Assembly (NCBI RefSeq): GCF_000067165.1
Contig: NC_010162.1
Location: 12,946,501 to 13,010,500 of the forward strand
Length of the DNA: 64,000 nucleotides
DNA from: Sorangium cellulosum So ce56
GTDB lineage: Bacteria > Myxococcota_A > Polyangia > Polyangiales > Polyangiaceae
Direction: 5' to 3'
Shown: piece after piece, positions 50,655 to 59,536 of the stretch
Layout of the letters: each line of letters begins with the position of its first letter
Position numbering within the stretch: position 1 is the first letter of the stretch
Made by a program: the position numbers and the translations under genes
The notes under the pieces: generated by a model
Databases searched by the model: none
The model's input: only the letters and a program-made list of their open reading frames with translations
Told to the model about the DNA's origin: nothing

Positions 50655-51994
50655 GCTCGCTCGTCGGTCGCTTTCACGTACAGGACGAGCTCTGCAGGCC
50701 CGGCGGCCGCGGAGGGATCTCCCGTGTTGAAGATGAGGAGCGGCTCGCCGAGATCGAGGTAGGGGCTCGACGGCTCGAGCTCGAAGAGCACGGTCCCTGC
50801 GGGCGCGATCAGATCCCCGTGGCGATCGACGCGCCGCCGTCCGGCGCCGAGCACGCGGCTCTGCTGCATCTCGCGCGCGCGGCGCGCCGAGCCGATGAGC
50901 GCGCCCTCGACCCAGCTCACGACGTCCTTTTCCTGCGCCCCGCGGCGGCCGCGCACGGCGACGAGCACGGGCCGCCCGGCGAAGCGCCGCTGGAACTCCA
51001 CGAGATAGCGCCCCTCGCCGAAGTCGAAGGGGTGCGCCGTGAACGACTCCAGGATGCCCTCGTCGACGAGGCGAAAGACGTGGTCGCGCGCGGTGCTGAA
51101 GGTGACCCGCAGATCGTCGTGCTGGTAAGCGGGCAGGACGGGCGGGACCGGCATGCGGGCGAGGGCAGCGAGGTGGCCAACGAGGGAGGAGAGCGCGAGG
51201 TAGAGGGCGTAGGGGTGAGATCTGCCCGTGCCGAGCACGACCTCGAAGGGGGGCAAGGCGGTGACGAGGGCGTGGATTTGCCGGCGCAGCTCCTCGAGCA
51301 CGTCTCGCTCCTTGCTGCGAGAATGCGCGCTGAGCCTGTCGGCGAGCCGCAGCGCCTTTTCGCGCAGCCGCGCGGTGATCTGGCCGCACATCGCGCCGAG
51401 CGGCGAGGTGAGGGGGACGGTCATGCTCGGCGGCAGGTACTCGGTGCGCACGAACGCCTCCCCTTCGCGCCGCAGCTCCGCGACGGGCAGGCACACGAAG
51501 CGGGCCGGCGGCGCGGCCGCGACGAGCAGGCGCGCCACCGGGACGAGGCGCGGGATCGGGAGCGGCTCTTCTCCCGTGTTGTCGTCCGGGACCGGCGCTC
51601 CCTCGATCGAGCGATAGCGGGCGAGATCGCCGCCGGTGGCGGCGCCGCCGAGGTGCTCCTTGGGCACGGCGAGGTACGCGGTGAGGGGGCCTGCCGCGAG
51701 CTCGGCGGCATGGGGCTTGAGGTCGACCTGGAGCTCGGGATCGCGCGCGGTGTGATGGACGACGAGGTGATCGGGGAGCACGGCCTCGACCTCGAGGACG
51801 CGCAGCGTGCCGCTCGCCAGCAGCCCGGCGTCGATCTCGAGGTGGTGGACCCCGTAATGGAACGGGTGGAGCTGCCCGAGGTGGTAATCGAGGAGGCGCT
51901 CGGAGCGCCGCGCGGCCTCCTGGAAGTGCTGCGGCGAGAGCAGCATACCGTCGTGCCACTGGACGGCGGCGGGTACTTCCGCGGGGCGCCTCAT
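50651..51994 (-). CDS. tssK: Type VI secretion baseplate protein TssK
   Basis: TssK trimers attach the baseplate to the membrane complex. The 447-residue protein opens with VQWHDGMLLSPQHFQEAARR (family hallmark), then LLDYHLGQLHPFHYGVHHLE, a central GLRVEF-like strand region (LRVLEVEAVLPD), and the late LELFVLL-like ending replaced by PAELVLYVKATDE. The ATG is at 51994; the stop overlaps the tssL start. The lipoprotein gene upstream ends 79 bp before it. Confidence 0.94.
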   Translation of the reverse strand: MRRPAEVPAAVQWHDGMLLSPQHFQEAARRSERLLDYHLGQLHPFHYGVHHLEIDAGLLASGTLRVLEVEAVLPDHLVVHHTARDPELQVDLKPHAAELAAGPLTAYLAVPKEHLGGAATGGDLARYRSIEGAPVPDDNTGEEPLPIPRLVPVARLLVAAAPPARFVCLPVAELRREGEAFVRTEYLPPSMTVPLTSPLGAMCGQITARLREKALRLADRLSAHSRSKERDVLEELRRQIHALVTALPPFEVVLGTGRSHPYALYLALSSLVGHLAALARMPVPPVLPAYQHDDLRVTFSTARDHVFRLVDEGILESFTAHPFDFGEGRYLVEFQRRFAGRPVLVAVRGRRGAQEKDVVSWVEGALIGSARRAREMQQSRVLGAGRRRVDRHGDLIAPAGTVLFELEPSSPYLDLGEPLLIFNTGDPSAAAGPAELVLYVKATDERA

Positions 51995-52073
51995 GCGTGA
52001 GCTTTCCTGGCGAGGCGTGGCTGCCCGGCAGCGTGGCTGCCCGTGGCGTGGCGCGTCGGGAGCTTGCCTGCGA

Positions 52074-52571
52074 TCATCGGTTTTGCTCCAGGGCTTCGAG
52101 GGTGGTCACGGCGAAGTCGCCGTCCTGCAGCTCGATCCGGATCCGCTGCTGGGAGCCGAGGCGGATGCGGTGGGATCCGGGCGCGCGGTAATTGGCGAAC
52201 ACGAGCGGCTTCGCATTTCGGGGGATCTCCACCACGACGGGAGGCGGCGTGTACCCCGGCACGAACTCCCATTCCCACTCGGTGAACGCGTCTCCGCCAG
52301 GGAAATCGCGCCGGAGCTGATCCCTTTGTTCGTACCACTGCTTCGCCGACATCTCGGCGAGGCGCTCGAACAGTTTCGCGTCATAGACAGCCAGGAGCGT
52401 GACAGGGATCGGGGAGTTCTGGTTCGCCAGCGCGGCGATGCGGATCTCGAGAAGAAGGCGAGTAGCTACCACCCCGCCCCCGCAACCCATGAGCGCGCAG
52501 GCCGCCAGCAGGGCCCCGAGGGTGCGGCGGAGCGAACTCCGGCGCCCCCGGACGCCGGTCGGGTACGGCAT
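52074..52571 (-). CDS. tssJ: TssJ-like type VI secretion outer-membrane lipoprotein
   Basis: A 165-residue lipoprotein. ATG 52571 gives a signal peptide ending ACALMGC. The mature part is a small beta-sandwich-like domain (ATRLLLEIRIAALANQNSPI, PVTLLAVYDAKLFERLAEMS, PVVVEIPRNAKPLVFANYRA) matching TssJ in size and in the N-P-ENxP-like strand pattern, although similarity to classical TssJ is weak. Its place as the first gene before tssK is the usual position of tssJ. It should anchor TssM in the outer membrane. The frame continues to 52763 without a signal. Confidence 0.7.
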   Translation of the reverse strand: MPYPTGVRGRRSSLRRTLGALLAACALMGCGGGVVATRLLLEIRIAALANQNSPIPVTLLAVYDAKLFERLAEMSAKQWYEQRDQLRRDFPGGDAFTEWEWEFVPGYTPPPVVVEIPRNAKPLVFANYRAPGSHRIRLGSQQRIRIELQDGDFAVTTLEALEQNR

Positions 52572-53059
52572 GGAAGCGATGGTAACTGGGGGCGCGCGGC
52601 GCATGGAAAAAAACTGCAGAGGCCGGTGAAGCGGCCGATGCGGCCGAGGCGCTCGTCCGGTTGATGCAACGAGGCATGAGCGCCGCGTCGAACGGCACGG
52701 CGCCGGCTGGTTCGGTGCTGCGCGCGCGGAATGCTTCAGGCGCACTGGCAACGCGTCCGACACACGAATTACCTCTTCTTGTCGAGATGTTCATGTGTGC
52801 AGGGCCGGCGCGGTGTGCCGGGGTCTGAGGAATCCGAGGAAGGAACGATCTCGGAGGGGCTCGCAAGAGAGGAGACGGGCTCGGTCTCGCGGCGCGCGAG
52901 CCGGCGGCCATGGGGCTCGTGACCGCGCACTATTCCGTTGGCCCGCGCTAGGCACCCACGTAAGATGCAGCGGGGACTTGGTTGTGGAGGAGATGCCGGC
53001 TGCGCAGGACGGGCGCGGAGGCGCCATGACCTTCTTGCCACCTTGATGGAGCACCTGAG
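52572..53059. other. Divergent intergenic region between the T6SS array and the TPR gene
   Basis: A 488-bp region expected to hold the T6SS array promoter on the minus strand and a promoter for the 53060 gene. One hairpin, CTCGCG-GCG-CGCGAG, lies at 52886-52900. No sigma-54-type GG/GC motif pair was found with confidence. Frames in it are not gene-like. Confidence 0.45.
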
Positions 53060-54163
53060 ATGTCCGCTTCGACCTGCGCGGGGTCCGACCAACTCTCCTC
53101 TTCGCCTCGTCGTTCTCTCGGCCGTCGGTCTGGCAGCTGGGCGGCGGCGGTCCTGCTGGGGTGCGCGCTGCTGGGGTCGACGGCGCCGGCCAGCGCGAGC
53201 GATCCAGAGCAGCTCTTCGAGAGAGGGATGGCGGACCTTCAGGCCGGTCGTCACGACGCGGCGTGTCCTCTGCTTCGCAAGAGCTATCGGCTGGAGAAGC
53301 GGCCGCGGACGCTGTTTCATCTTGCCGAGTGCGAGGAGCGGGCGGGGCGCATCGCCACGGCGGCGCTGCACTACGATGAATACCTCGACGCGCTCGAGCG
53401 CCTGTCCCCTCCGGAGCAGCAGGACGAGGCGGCGCGGCAGAAGCTCGCGCTGGAGAGGCGGGAGCGGCTCGACGCCGACATCCCCCGGGTGACGTTCCGG
53501 CTTCCGGAGACGGCGCCGAAGGGGACGAAGGTGACGCGGTCGTCGAAGGCGAGCCCGGACCCGGTGCCGGTGGTGCTCGGGGTCCCGGTGCCGGTCGATC
53601 CGGGAGAGCAGTGGGTGAGGACCGAGCCGCCCGGGGGGCCGCCGCGGGACAGGCGGTTCTTCGTGAACCGGAGAGAGCGCCAGACGATCGATCTGACGGT
53701 GGCGCAGCCCGGCGATGAGGCGAAGACGGTGCGATATAGCCGGCCGCTCGAGCCTGTGCCGGTGTTGCTCCCTCCATCCATCGACGACGGGATGTCAGGA
53801 CGCCGGCTCGGCATGTACATCGCGGGGGGCGTGGGATTGGCAGGGGTCGTTGCCGGATCCATCGCAGGCTGGGTGACGTTGAGCCAGAAGGAGACCATCG
53901 CGGAGAACTGCCGCGACAGCTTCTGCAACAAGACGGGGGAGGAAGCGATCCACACGGCGGCGGTCGCGAGCCCCATAAGCACCGCAAGCTTCGGGGTCGG
54001 CCTGGGCGCGCTCGGGGTGGCGGTGGTGTTGCTTCTGACGGAGCCGGTGCCTGCACGTGTGGGTCAGGCACCACGGCGTCACCTGGGGGCCGCGGCGGAC
54101 CCGGAGCTATGGGCAGGGGGCAGCGCGCGCGAGGCTGTCGCCGGGATGAGGTGGGTATGGTGA
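53060..54163 (+). CDS. Exported TPR-like protein with two C-terminal membrane helices
   Basis: A 367-residue protein of a type common in myxobacteria. A signal peptide (SWAAAVLLGCALLGSTAPAS) precedes a TPR-like helical pair (about residues 48-110; FERGMADLQAGRHDAACPLL and LFHLAECEERAGRIATAALH). A beta-rich Pro/Val region follows, then two hydrophobic stretches (MYIAGGVGLAGVVAGSIAGW and FGVGLGALGVAVVLLLTEP). No enzymatic motif is seen. ATG 53060 is preceded by GGAG. Its last bases overlap the start of the giant repeat lipoprotein, so the two are probably expressed together. Confidence 0.7.
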   Translation: MSASTCAGSDQLSSSPRRSLGRRSGSWAAAVLLGCALLGSTAPASASDPEQLFERGMADLQAGRHDAACPLLRKSYRLEKRPRTLFHLAECEERAGRIATAALHYDEYLDALERLSPPEQQDEAARQKLALERRERLDADIPRVTFRLPETAPKGTKVTRSSKASPDPVPVVLGVPVPVDPGEQWVRTEPPGGPPRDRRFFVNRRERQTIDLTVAQPGDEAKTVRYSRPLEPVPVLLPPSIDDGMSGRRLGMYIAGGVGLAGVVAGSIAGWVTLSQKETIAENCRDSFCNKTGEEAIHTAAVASPISTASFGVGLGALGVAVVLLLTEPVPARVGQAPRRHLGAAADPELWAGGSAREAVAGMRWVW

Positions 54164-57100
54164 TGCGCGGGTCTGGGTGGGGAGCGAGCTCGGGTGGGGC
54201 ACGGCGCCGCGTGGGCAGGGGGCCGAGCATGCCGGCGGGCCTCGCGCTCTTCGCGCTCTGGGTGCTCGCGACGATCGCCAGCTGCGCCGATCTCCTGGGC
54301 GTCGACACGGAGAGCGAGCACAATCCGTGCAACGATCCCAACGCGGATGAGCTCCCTCCCGTCTCGTGCCATGAGGGCCGAGGGATCTGCTGGGTGCTGC
54401 TCGACGCGTGCGACGATCTCGGGCTACCCGCCACCTGTCCACCGCTCGAACCGAAGCCCAGCGATACCTGCAACGACAATTTCGACAACGACTGTGACGG
54501 CGCCATCGATGAGGATGATTGCGCCTGCCAGAACGGGGCGGAGAAGCTGTGTTACCCCGCGTCGCAGGACACCCTGGGCCAGGGGAGAGGTCTCTGCCGC
54601 GAGGGGACCCAGCCCTGCCAGAACGGCGTCTGGGGGCAGTGCGCGGGGGCCATCGTCCCGACGTCCGAGCTCTGCGATCAGCTGGACAACGACTGTGACG
54701 GCGAGGTCGACGAGGGGTGCCCTTGCAACGACGGTGATGAGCAGTTCTGCTACAGAGGGCCGGAAGACACGCTCGGTCATGATCCGTGCAACTATGGCCG
54801 GCAGCACTGCAACGAGGGTCGCTGGGGCGAGTGCAAGGATGATGTCCTCCCCAGCCTGGAGCGCTGCGACAACCTGGACAACGACTGCGATGGCGTGACC
54901 GACGATCTGCCCGGCGTCGGTTTGCCTTGCGAGACGGGGCTCTCTGCCCGATGCAGCGCGGGGACCACCCAGTGCGACGCCGAGGACGGCAGCATCCGAT
55001 GCCTGCCCAAGGCGACGAGCGACGCTGAGCAGTGCAATGGAGAGGACGACAACTGCGACGGGCAGGTCGACGATGGCCCCTTTTGCTGCCCGGACAACAC
55101 ATTGAACGGCAACGAGAGCGACATCGACTGCGGCGGCTCGTGCCTCGAGAAGTGCGAGGTCGGCGAGATGTGCCGGGACGATGTCGACTGCAAGACGTCC
55201 ATCTGCGCGGGGACGCGGTGCCAGCCGAAGAAGGGGCTCGGTGAGCCCTGCGACGCGGACGTGAAGTGCGAGAGCACTCACTGCGTCGACGGTGTGTGCT
55301 GCGACGCTGAGTGCTCGGCTCTCTGCTATGCGTGCACGACGTCACTGCGGGGCATCGGACAAGACGGTGTCTGCGGGCCGATCGCGTCCGATCGGGACCC
55401 GGATGAAGAGTGCAACTCCCAGGCACCGGCGACGTGCGGCAACACGGGCTTCTGCAACGGTGCTGGCGCCTGCCAGCAGCACCCGGCGACGACGGCGTGC
55501 AGGGAGGCGACCTGCAGCGCCGACGGCATCACGCTGGAGCTCGCGGACACGTGCAATGGGAGCGGGTCGTGCGTGGACCGGGGCAACCAGAGCTGCGCTC
55601 CTTTCAGCTGCAGAGGCGACGCGTGCACCGACCAGCTTCGCGCCGGGGAGCCGTGCACGTCGGCCTCCGAGTGCGCGGACGGCTACTGCGTGGACGGCGT
55701 GTGCTGCCAGACGGCGTGCGGTAACGGCAGTCCGGGCGACTGCCAGGCGTGCAACGTTGCCGGCCACCTGGGCACCTGCTCTCCGAGCCCGGCCGGGGCG
55801 ATCTGCCGCGGGGCGACGGACGTTTGCGACGTCGCCGAGCTGTGTGACGGCGCCAGCACGGTGTGCCCTGCGGACGGCGTGCGTGACGCGGGCGTCGTGT
55901 GCCGTTCGAGCACGGGGGACTGCGATGTCGCTGAGGCGTGCAACGGGCTGACGAAGGCGTGCCCCGTCGAGGCATTCAAGCCGAGCGGAACGGTGTGCCG
56001 CGGTGCGGCGGGCGACTGCGACTTGCCGGAAACGTGCACCGGTACGGGGGCGGTGTGCCCGGACGATGTGTTCCGATCGAGCACGACCGTGTGCCGTGCG
56101 TCCGCCGGCGGGTGTGACGTGCCGGAGATGTGCAGCGGCCTGAGCCCGGTGTGCCCGGGCGACACGCGGTTGCCCAGCGGCACCGTGTGCCGCGAGGCCG
56201 AGGGCGAGTGTGACATCGCGGAGACGTGCAGCGGTACGAGCGCGGTCTGTCCGAGCGATCAGAGGAGGCCCAGCGGGACGGTGTGCCGTGAGGCGGGGCC
56301 GGGCGGCTGTGACGTGGAGGAGCGGTGCAACGGGACGAGCCCAGCGTGCCCGGGCGATGCGGTGAGGCCGTCCGGCGCGGTGTGCCGTGCGTCGGCGGGG
56401 GCGTGCGATATCGCGGAGGCCTGTGATGGATCGAGCGCCGTGTGTCCGGGCGACGCGGTGAGGGTGAGCGGGACCGTGTGCCGCGCGTCGGCGGGCGGCT
56501 GCGATGTCGCGGAGACCTGCGATGGGGCGGGGGCTGCGTGCCCGGTCGATGCGCGGGCGCCGAGCGGCACGGTGTGCCGCGCGGCGGCGGGCGGCTGCGA
56601 TGTCGCGGAGATCTGTGACGGGTCGGGCATCGTGTGTCCGGCCGACGCGATGAGGGCCGGCGGAACGGTGTGCCGGGCGGTAGCGGGCGACTGCGATGTG
56701 GCGGAGACCTGCGATGGGGCAACGGCTGCGTGCCCGAGCGATGTGGTGAGGCCGACCGGTACGACGTGCCGGGTGGTGGCGGGCGGTTGCGATGTGGCGG
56801 AGACGTGTGATGGGGCGACCGCCGTGTGCCCTGTCGATGCGGTGAGGGCGACCGGCGCGGTGTGCCGCGTGGCGGCGGGTGATTGCGATGTGGCGGAGAC
56901 GTGTGATGGGGCGACCGCTGGGTGCCCGAGCGACGCGCGGGTGCCGGGTGGCACGGTGTGCCGCGCGGCGGCGGGGGATTGCGATGTGGCGGAGACCTGC
57001 AATGGGACGGCCGCTGGGTGCCCGAGCGACGCGCGGGTGCCGGGCGGCACGGTGTGCCGCGCGTCGGCGGGGGATTGCGATGTGGCGGAGACCTGCAATG

Positions 57101-59433
57101 GGACGGCCGCTGCGTGCCCGAGCGATGCGATGAGGGCGAGCGGCACGGTGTGCCGCGCGGCGGCGGGGGATTGCGATGTGGCGGAGACCTGCAATGGGTC
57201 GACGGCGGCGTGCCCGAGCGACGCGATAAGGGAGAGCGGCACGGTGTGCCGCGCGTCGGCGGGTGATTGCGACGTGGCGGAGACCTGCAATGGGTCGACG
57301 GCGGCGTGCCCGAGCGATGCGCGAATGCCGGGCGGCACGGTGTGCCGCGCGGCGGCGGGTGATTGCGACGTGGTGGAGACCTGCAATGGGACGGCCGCTG
57401 CGTGCCCGATCGACGCGCGGGTGCCGGGCGGCACGGTGTGCCGCGCGTCGGCGGGGGATTGCGACGTGGCGGAGACCTGCAATGGGACGGCCCCTGCGTG
57501 TCCGAGCGATGCGATGAGGGCGAACGGAACGGTGTGCCGCGGGGTGGCCGGCGATTGCGACGTGGCGGAGAGCTGCGACGGGGCGACGGCTGCGTGCCCG
57601 ATCGATGCGATAATGGAGAGCGGCACGGTGTGTCGCGCGTCGGCGGGGGATTGCGACGTGGCGGAGACCTGCAATGGGTCGACGGCTGCGTGCCCGATCG
57701 ACGCGCGGGTGCCGGGCGGAACGGTGTGCCGCGCGTCGGCGGGGGATTGCGACGTGGCGGAGAGCTGCGACGGGGCGACCGCTGCGTGCCCGAGCGATGC
57801 GATGAGGGCGAGCGGAACGGTGTGCCGCGCGGCGGCGGGTGATTGCGATGTGGCGGAGACCTGTAATGGGTCGACGGCTGTGTGCCCGAGCGATGCGATG
57901 AGGGCGAGCGGAACGGTATGCCGCGCGTCGGCAGGGGATTGCGATGTGGCGGAGACCTGCAATGGGTCGACGGCTGCGTGCCCGAGCGATGCGATGAGGG
58001 AGAGCGGCACGGTGTGCCGCGCGGTGGCGGGCGATTGCGACGTGGCGGAGAGCTGCGACGGGGCGACCGCCGCGTGCCCGAGCGATGCGATGAAGGAGAG
58101 CGGCACGGAGTGCCGCGCGGCGGCGGGCGGGTGCGACATGGCCGAGTCGTGCACGGGTGACTCGGCAGACTGCCCGGCGAACACTGCGCCTTGTGGCCTC
58201 TACGCGTGTGCGGGTAGTCAATGTCTGACGAGCTGCGACGCGGACACGGATTGCGTCGCTGGCGCCTTCTGCACGGGAAACATCATGATTCCCGGAACAT
58301 GCCAGGCGCACACCGTGCTGTTGCTCGGCGGCGCGGACGACATCCTCGGAGCCCACTTCCATCCCGGCGAGGACTGGCAGACCGCGACGATCACCGGCGC
58401 GGGGACGGCGGATCGCGTGGCGGTGGCGCTGAACCTGGAGGGGGGGATGGGGCTGGTTCGTGGTAGCTCCGGCACGAGCAGCGGCAAGCTGCGGTACGCG
58501 CTATGGGACTATACGAGCTGGACCTCCTTCGACGCGTTGGGGGGTACCGATGTCAATGTGCTGGGATGGCCAGCGCTCAGCTCCGGAGCGAGGTCCATTC
58601 ATGCGGCATTCTTGGTGGACACCGGAATGGGCAGGCGCGATGCGTATAGAGGGTTTGCTGGCAATGCCTGGCAACCTTTCGGGTACGTCGAGGACACGGC
58701 CAGGTCAGATTTGGCACCTGATATCGCGGCACTACCGTCGGACCGCCCGGCGATGGTCTACACGCATGGCATCAGGGTGAGCGGGTCGGACGTCCTGGAA
58801 ATCCGGGCGAGGGAGAGGAACGCCGAGAATGCATGGGTGCTTGAGCCTGTGCTCAGCACGAACGTTTCAGGGGGGACGCCATCCTCGATCGTACCGTCCT
58901 CGACCGTGCCATCCTCGACGATCGCCTTCCGTGGCGGGAGCGGGGCCGATCTGCTGGTAGTCCTCGTCGACTCGGCAGGGGGAATGTACTGGAGGAGGCG
59001 GACGGGAACGACGACGTGGAGCCCGTTGCTGCGAATCGGAACGCTTACGACGAGTCATCAGGTCGCGCTCGCCGCTCTCGACGGGGGGCTTGCCGTGATG
59101 GCTTACCGATCGAACTCCGGCACATTGTACACGAGGTTCTTCAACCCGAGCGGTAGTGGCAGCTGGTCGACGGCGACGCAGCCCGTCAGCAACATCCGCA
59201 TCGTGGGCTCTCCGGCGCTGGCCCGCGGCGTGGGCGCCGGCACCTCGGCAGCGGCTTCCGTGGAGCTCGCCTACGTGCTCGACTCGACCAGCGGTGGCAC
59301 CGGCACATCCGGTGCCCTTCGTCACACGCGGTGCACCGCGATGACCTCCGGCGCCTGCAGCAGCTGGACCTCCGCCGTCGGGGTCGGCGCCGGCACCGGC
59401 TTCAGCTCCGTCGCCATCGCCAGCATGCCGTGA
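54157..59433 (+). CDS. Giant secreted lipoprotein with MopE-like motifs and 25 disintegrin-like repeats
   Basis: A 1758-residue extracellular protein. ATG 54157 follows GAGG and overlaps the previous gene; ATG 54229 would give a shorter signal (MPAGLALFALWVLATIASC) with the same lipobox. Residues about 100-310 hold four MopE-type DNDCDG/DDNCDG loops, a metal-binding motif (54478-55075). Then come Cys-rich segments and, from 55795 to 58190, about 25 tandem 32-residue units of the form GTVCRASAGDCDVAETCNGS followed by TAACPSDAMRAS. This spacing, CRxxxGxCDxxExCxGxxxxCPxD, is that of disintegrin domains of ADAM proteases. A beta-propeller-like domain (about 1390-1758, VLLLGGADDILGAHFHPGE onward) closes the protein. 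An adhesive or predatory surface role is inferred. Confidence 0.8.
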   Translation: MVMRGSGWGASSGGARRRVGRGPSMPAGLALFALWVLATIASCADLLGVDTESEHNPCNDPNADELPPVSCHEGRGICWVLLDACDDLGLPATCPPLEPKPSDTCNDNFDNDCDGAIDEDDCACQNGAEKLCYPASQDTLGQGRGLCREGTQPCQNGVWGQCAGAIVPTSELCDQLDNDCDGEVDEGCPCNDGDEQFCYRGPEDTLGHDPCNYGRQHCNEGRWGECKDDVLPSLERCDNLDNDCDGVTDDLPGVGLPCETGLSARCSAGTTQCDAEDGSIRCLPKATSDAEQCNGEDDNCDGQVDDGPFCCPDNTLNGNESDIDCGGSCLEKCEVGEMCRDDVDCKTSICAGTRCQPKKGLGEPCDADVKCESTHCVDGVCCDAECSALCYACTTSLRGIGQDGVCGPIASDRDPDEECNSQAPATCGNTGFCNGAGACQQHPATTACREATCSADGITLELADTCNGSGSCVDRGNQSCAPFSCRGDACTDQLRAGEPCTSASECADGYCVDGVCCQTACGNGSPGDCQACNVAGHLGTCSPSPAGAICRGATDVCDVAELCDGASTVCPADGVRDAGVVCRSSTGDCDVAEACNGLTKACPVEAFKPSGTVCRGAAGDCDLPETCTGTGAVCPDDVFRSSTTVCRASAGGCDVPEMCSGLSPVCPGDTRLPSGTVCREAEGECDIAETCSGTSAVCPSDQRRPSGTVCREAGPGGCDVEERCNGTSPACPGDAVRPSGAVCRASAGACDIAEACDGSSAVCPGDAVRVSGTVCRASAGGCDVAETCDGAGAACPVDARAPSGTVCRAAAGGCDVAEICDGSGIVCPADAMRAGGTVCRAVAGDCDVAETCDGATAACPSDVVRPTGTTCRVVAGGCDVAETCDGATAVCPVDAVRATGAVCRVAAGDCDVAETCDGATAGCPSDARVPGGTVCRAAAGDCDVAETCNGTAAGCPSDARVPGGTVCRASAGDCDVAETCNGTAAACPSDAMRASGTVCRAAAGDCDVAETCNGSTAACPSDAIRESGTVCRASAGDCDVAETCNGSTAACPSDARMPGGTVCRAAAGDCDVVETCNGTAAACPIDARVPGGTVCRASAGDCDVAETCNGTAPACPSDAMRANGTVCRGVAGDCDVAESCDGATAACPIDAIMESGTVCRASAGDCDVAETCNGSTAACPIDARVPGGTVCRASAGDCDVAESCDGATAACPSDAMRASGTVCRAAAGDCDVAETCNGSTAVCPSDAMRASGTVCRASAGDCDVAETCNGSTAACPSDAMRESGTVCRAVAGDCDVAESCDGATAACPSDAMKESGTECRAAAGGCDMAESCTGDSADCPANTAPCGLYACAGSQCLTSCDADTDCVAGAFCTGNIMIPGTCQAHTVLLLGGADDILGAHFHPGEDWQTATITGAGTADRVAVALNLEGGMGLVRGSSGTSSGKLRYALWDYTSWTSFDALGGTDVNVLGWPALSSGARSIHAAFLVDTGMGRRDAYRGFAGNAWQPFGYVEDTARSDLAPDIAALPSDRPAMVYTHGIRVSGSDVLEIRARERNAENAWVLEPVLSTNVSGGTPSSIVPSSTVPSSTIAFRGGSGADLLVVLVDSAGGMYWRRRTGTTTWSPLLRIGTLTTSHQVALAALDGGLAVMAYRSNSGTLYTRFFNPSGSGSWSTATQPVSNIRIVGSPALARGVGAGTSAAASVELAYVLDSTSGGTGTSGALRHTRCTAMTSGACSSWTSAVGVGAGTGFSSVAIASMP
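55795..58190 (+). repeat. About 25 tandem 96-bp repeats (disintegrin-like units)
   Basis: Twenty-five consecutive 96-bp units, each giving 32 residues with six Cys. Early units (to about 56640) have diverged; later ones (56880-58100) are nearly identical at the DNA level, showing recent expansion or gene conversion. Unit 6 has one extra residue (GPGG). Confidence 0.92.
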
Positions 59434-59536
59434 GGAACGGTGTCCTTCCTGGGCATGTGATGCCTGACTCGCCTTGGGAGTGTCGAATCCCAGCGCCTGG
59501 CCACACGGAAGCCTTCATCGGCTCGGGAGGATGTTC

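Noticed and set aside
55795..58190. Regular 96-bp spacing that could suggest a CRISPR array.
   Set aside because: There are no unique spacers: whole units repeat, stay in frame and encode conserved Cys.
55342..58362. A 1006-residue open frame antisense to the disintegrin-like repeats, itself repetitive (Arg/His-rich).
   Set aside because: It is the mirror of an in-frame 96-bp repeat in GC-rich DNA; its make-up is Arg/Ala/His-dominated with no family match, while the sense frame has conserved Cys spacing and a signal peptide.
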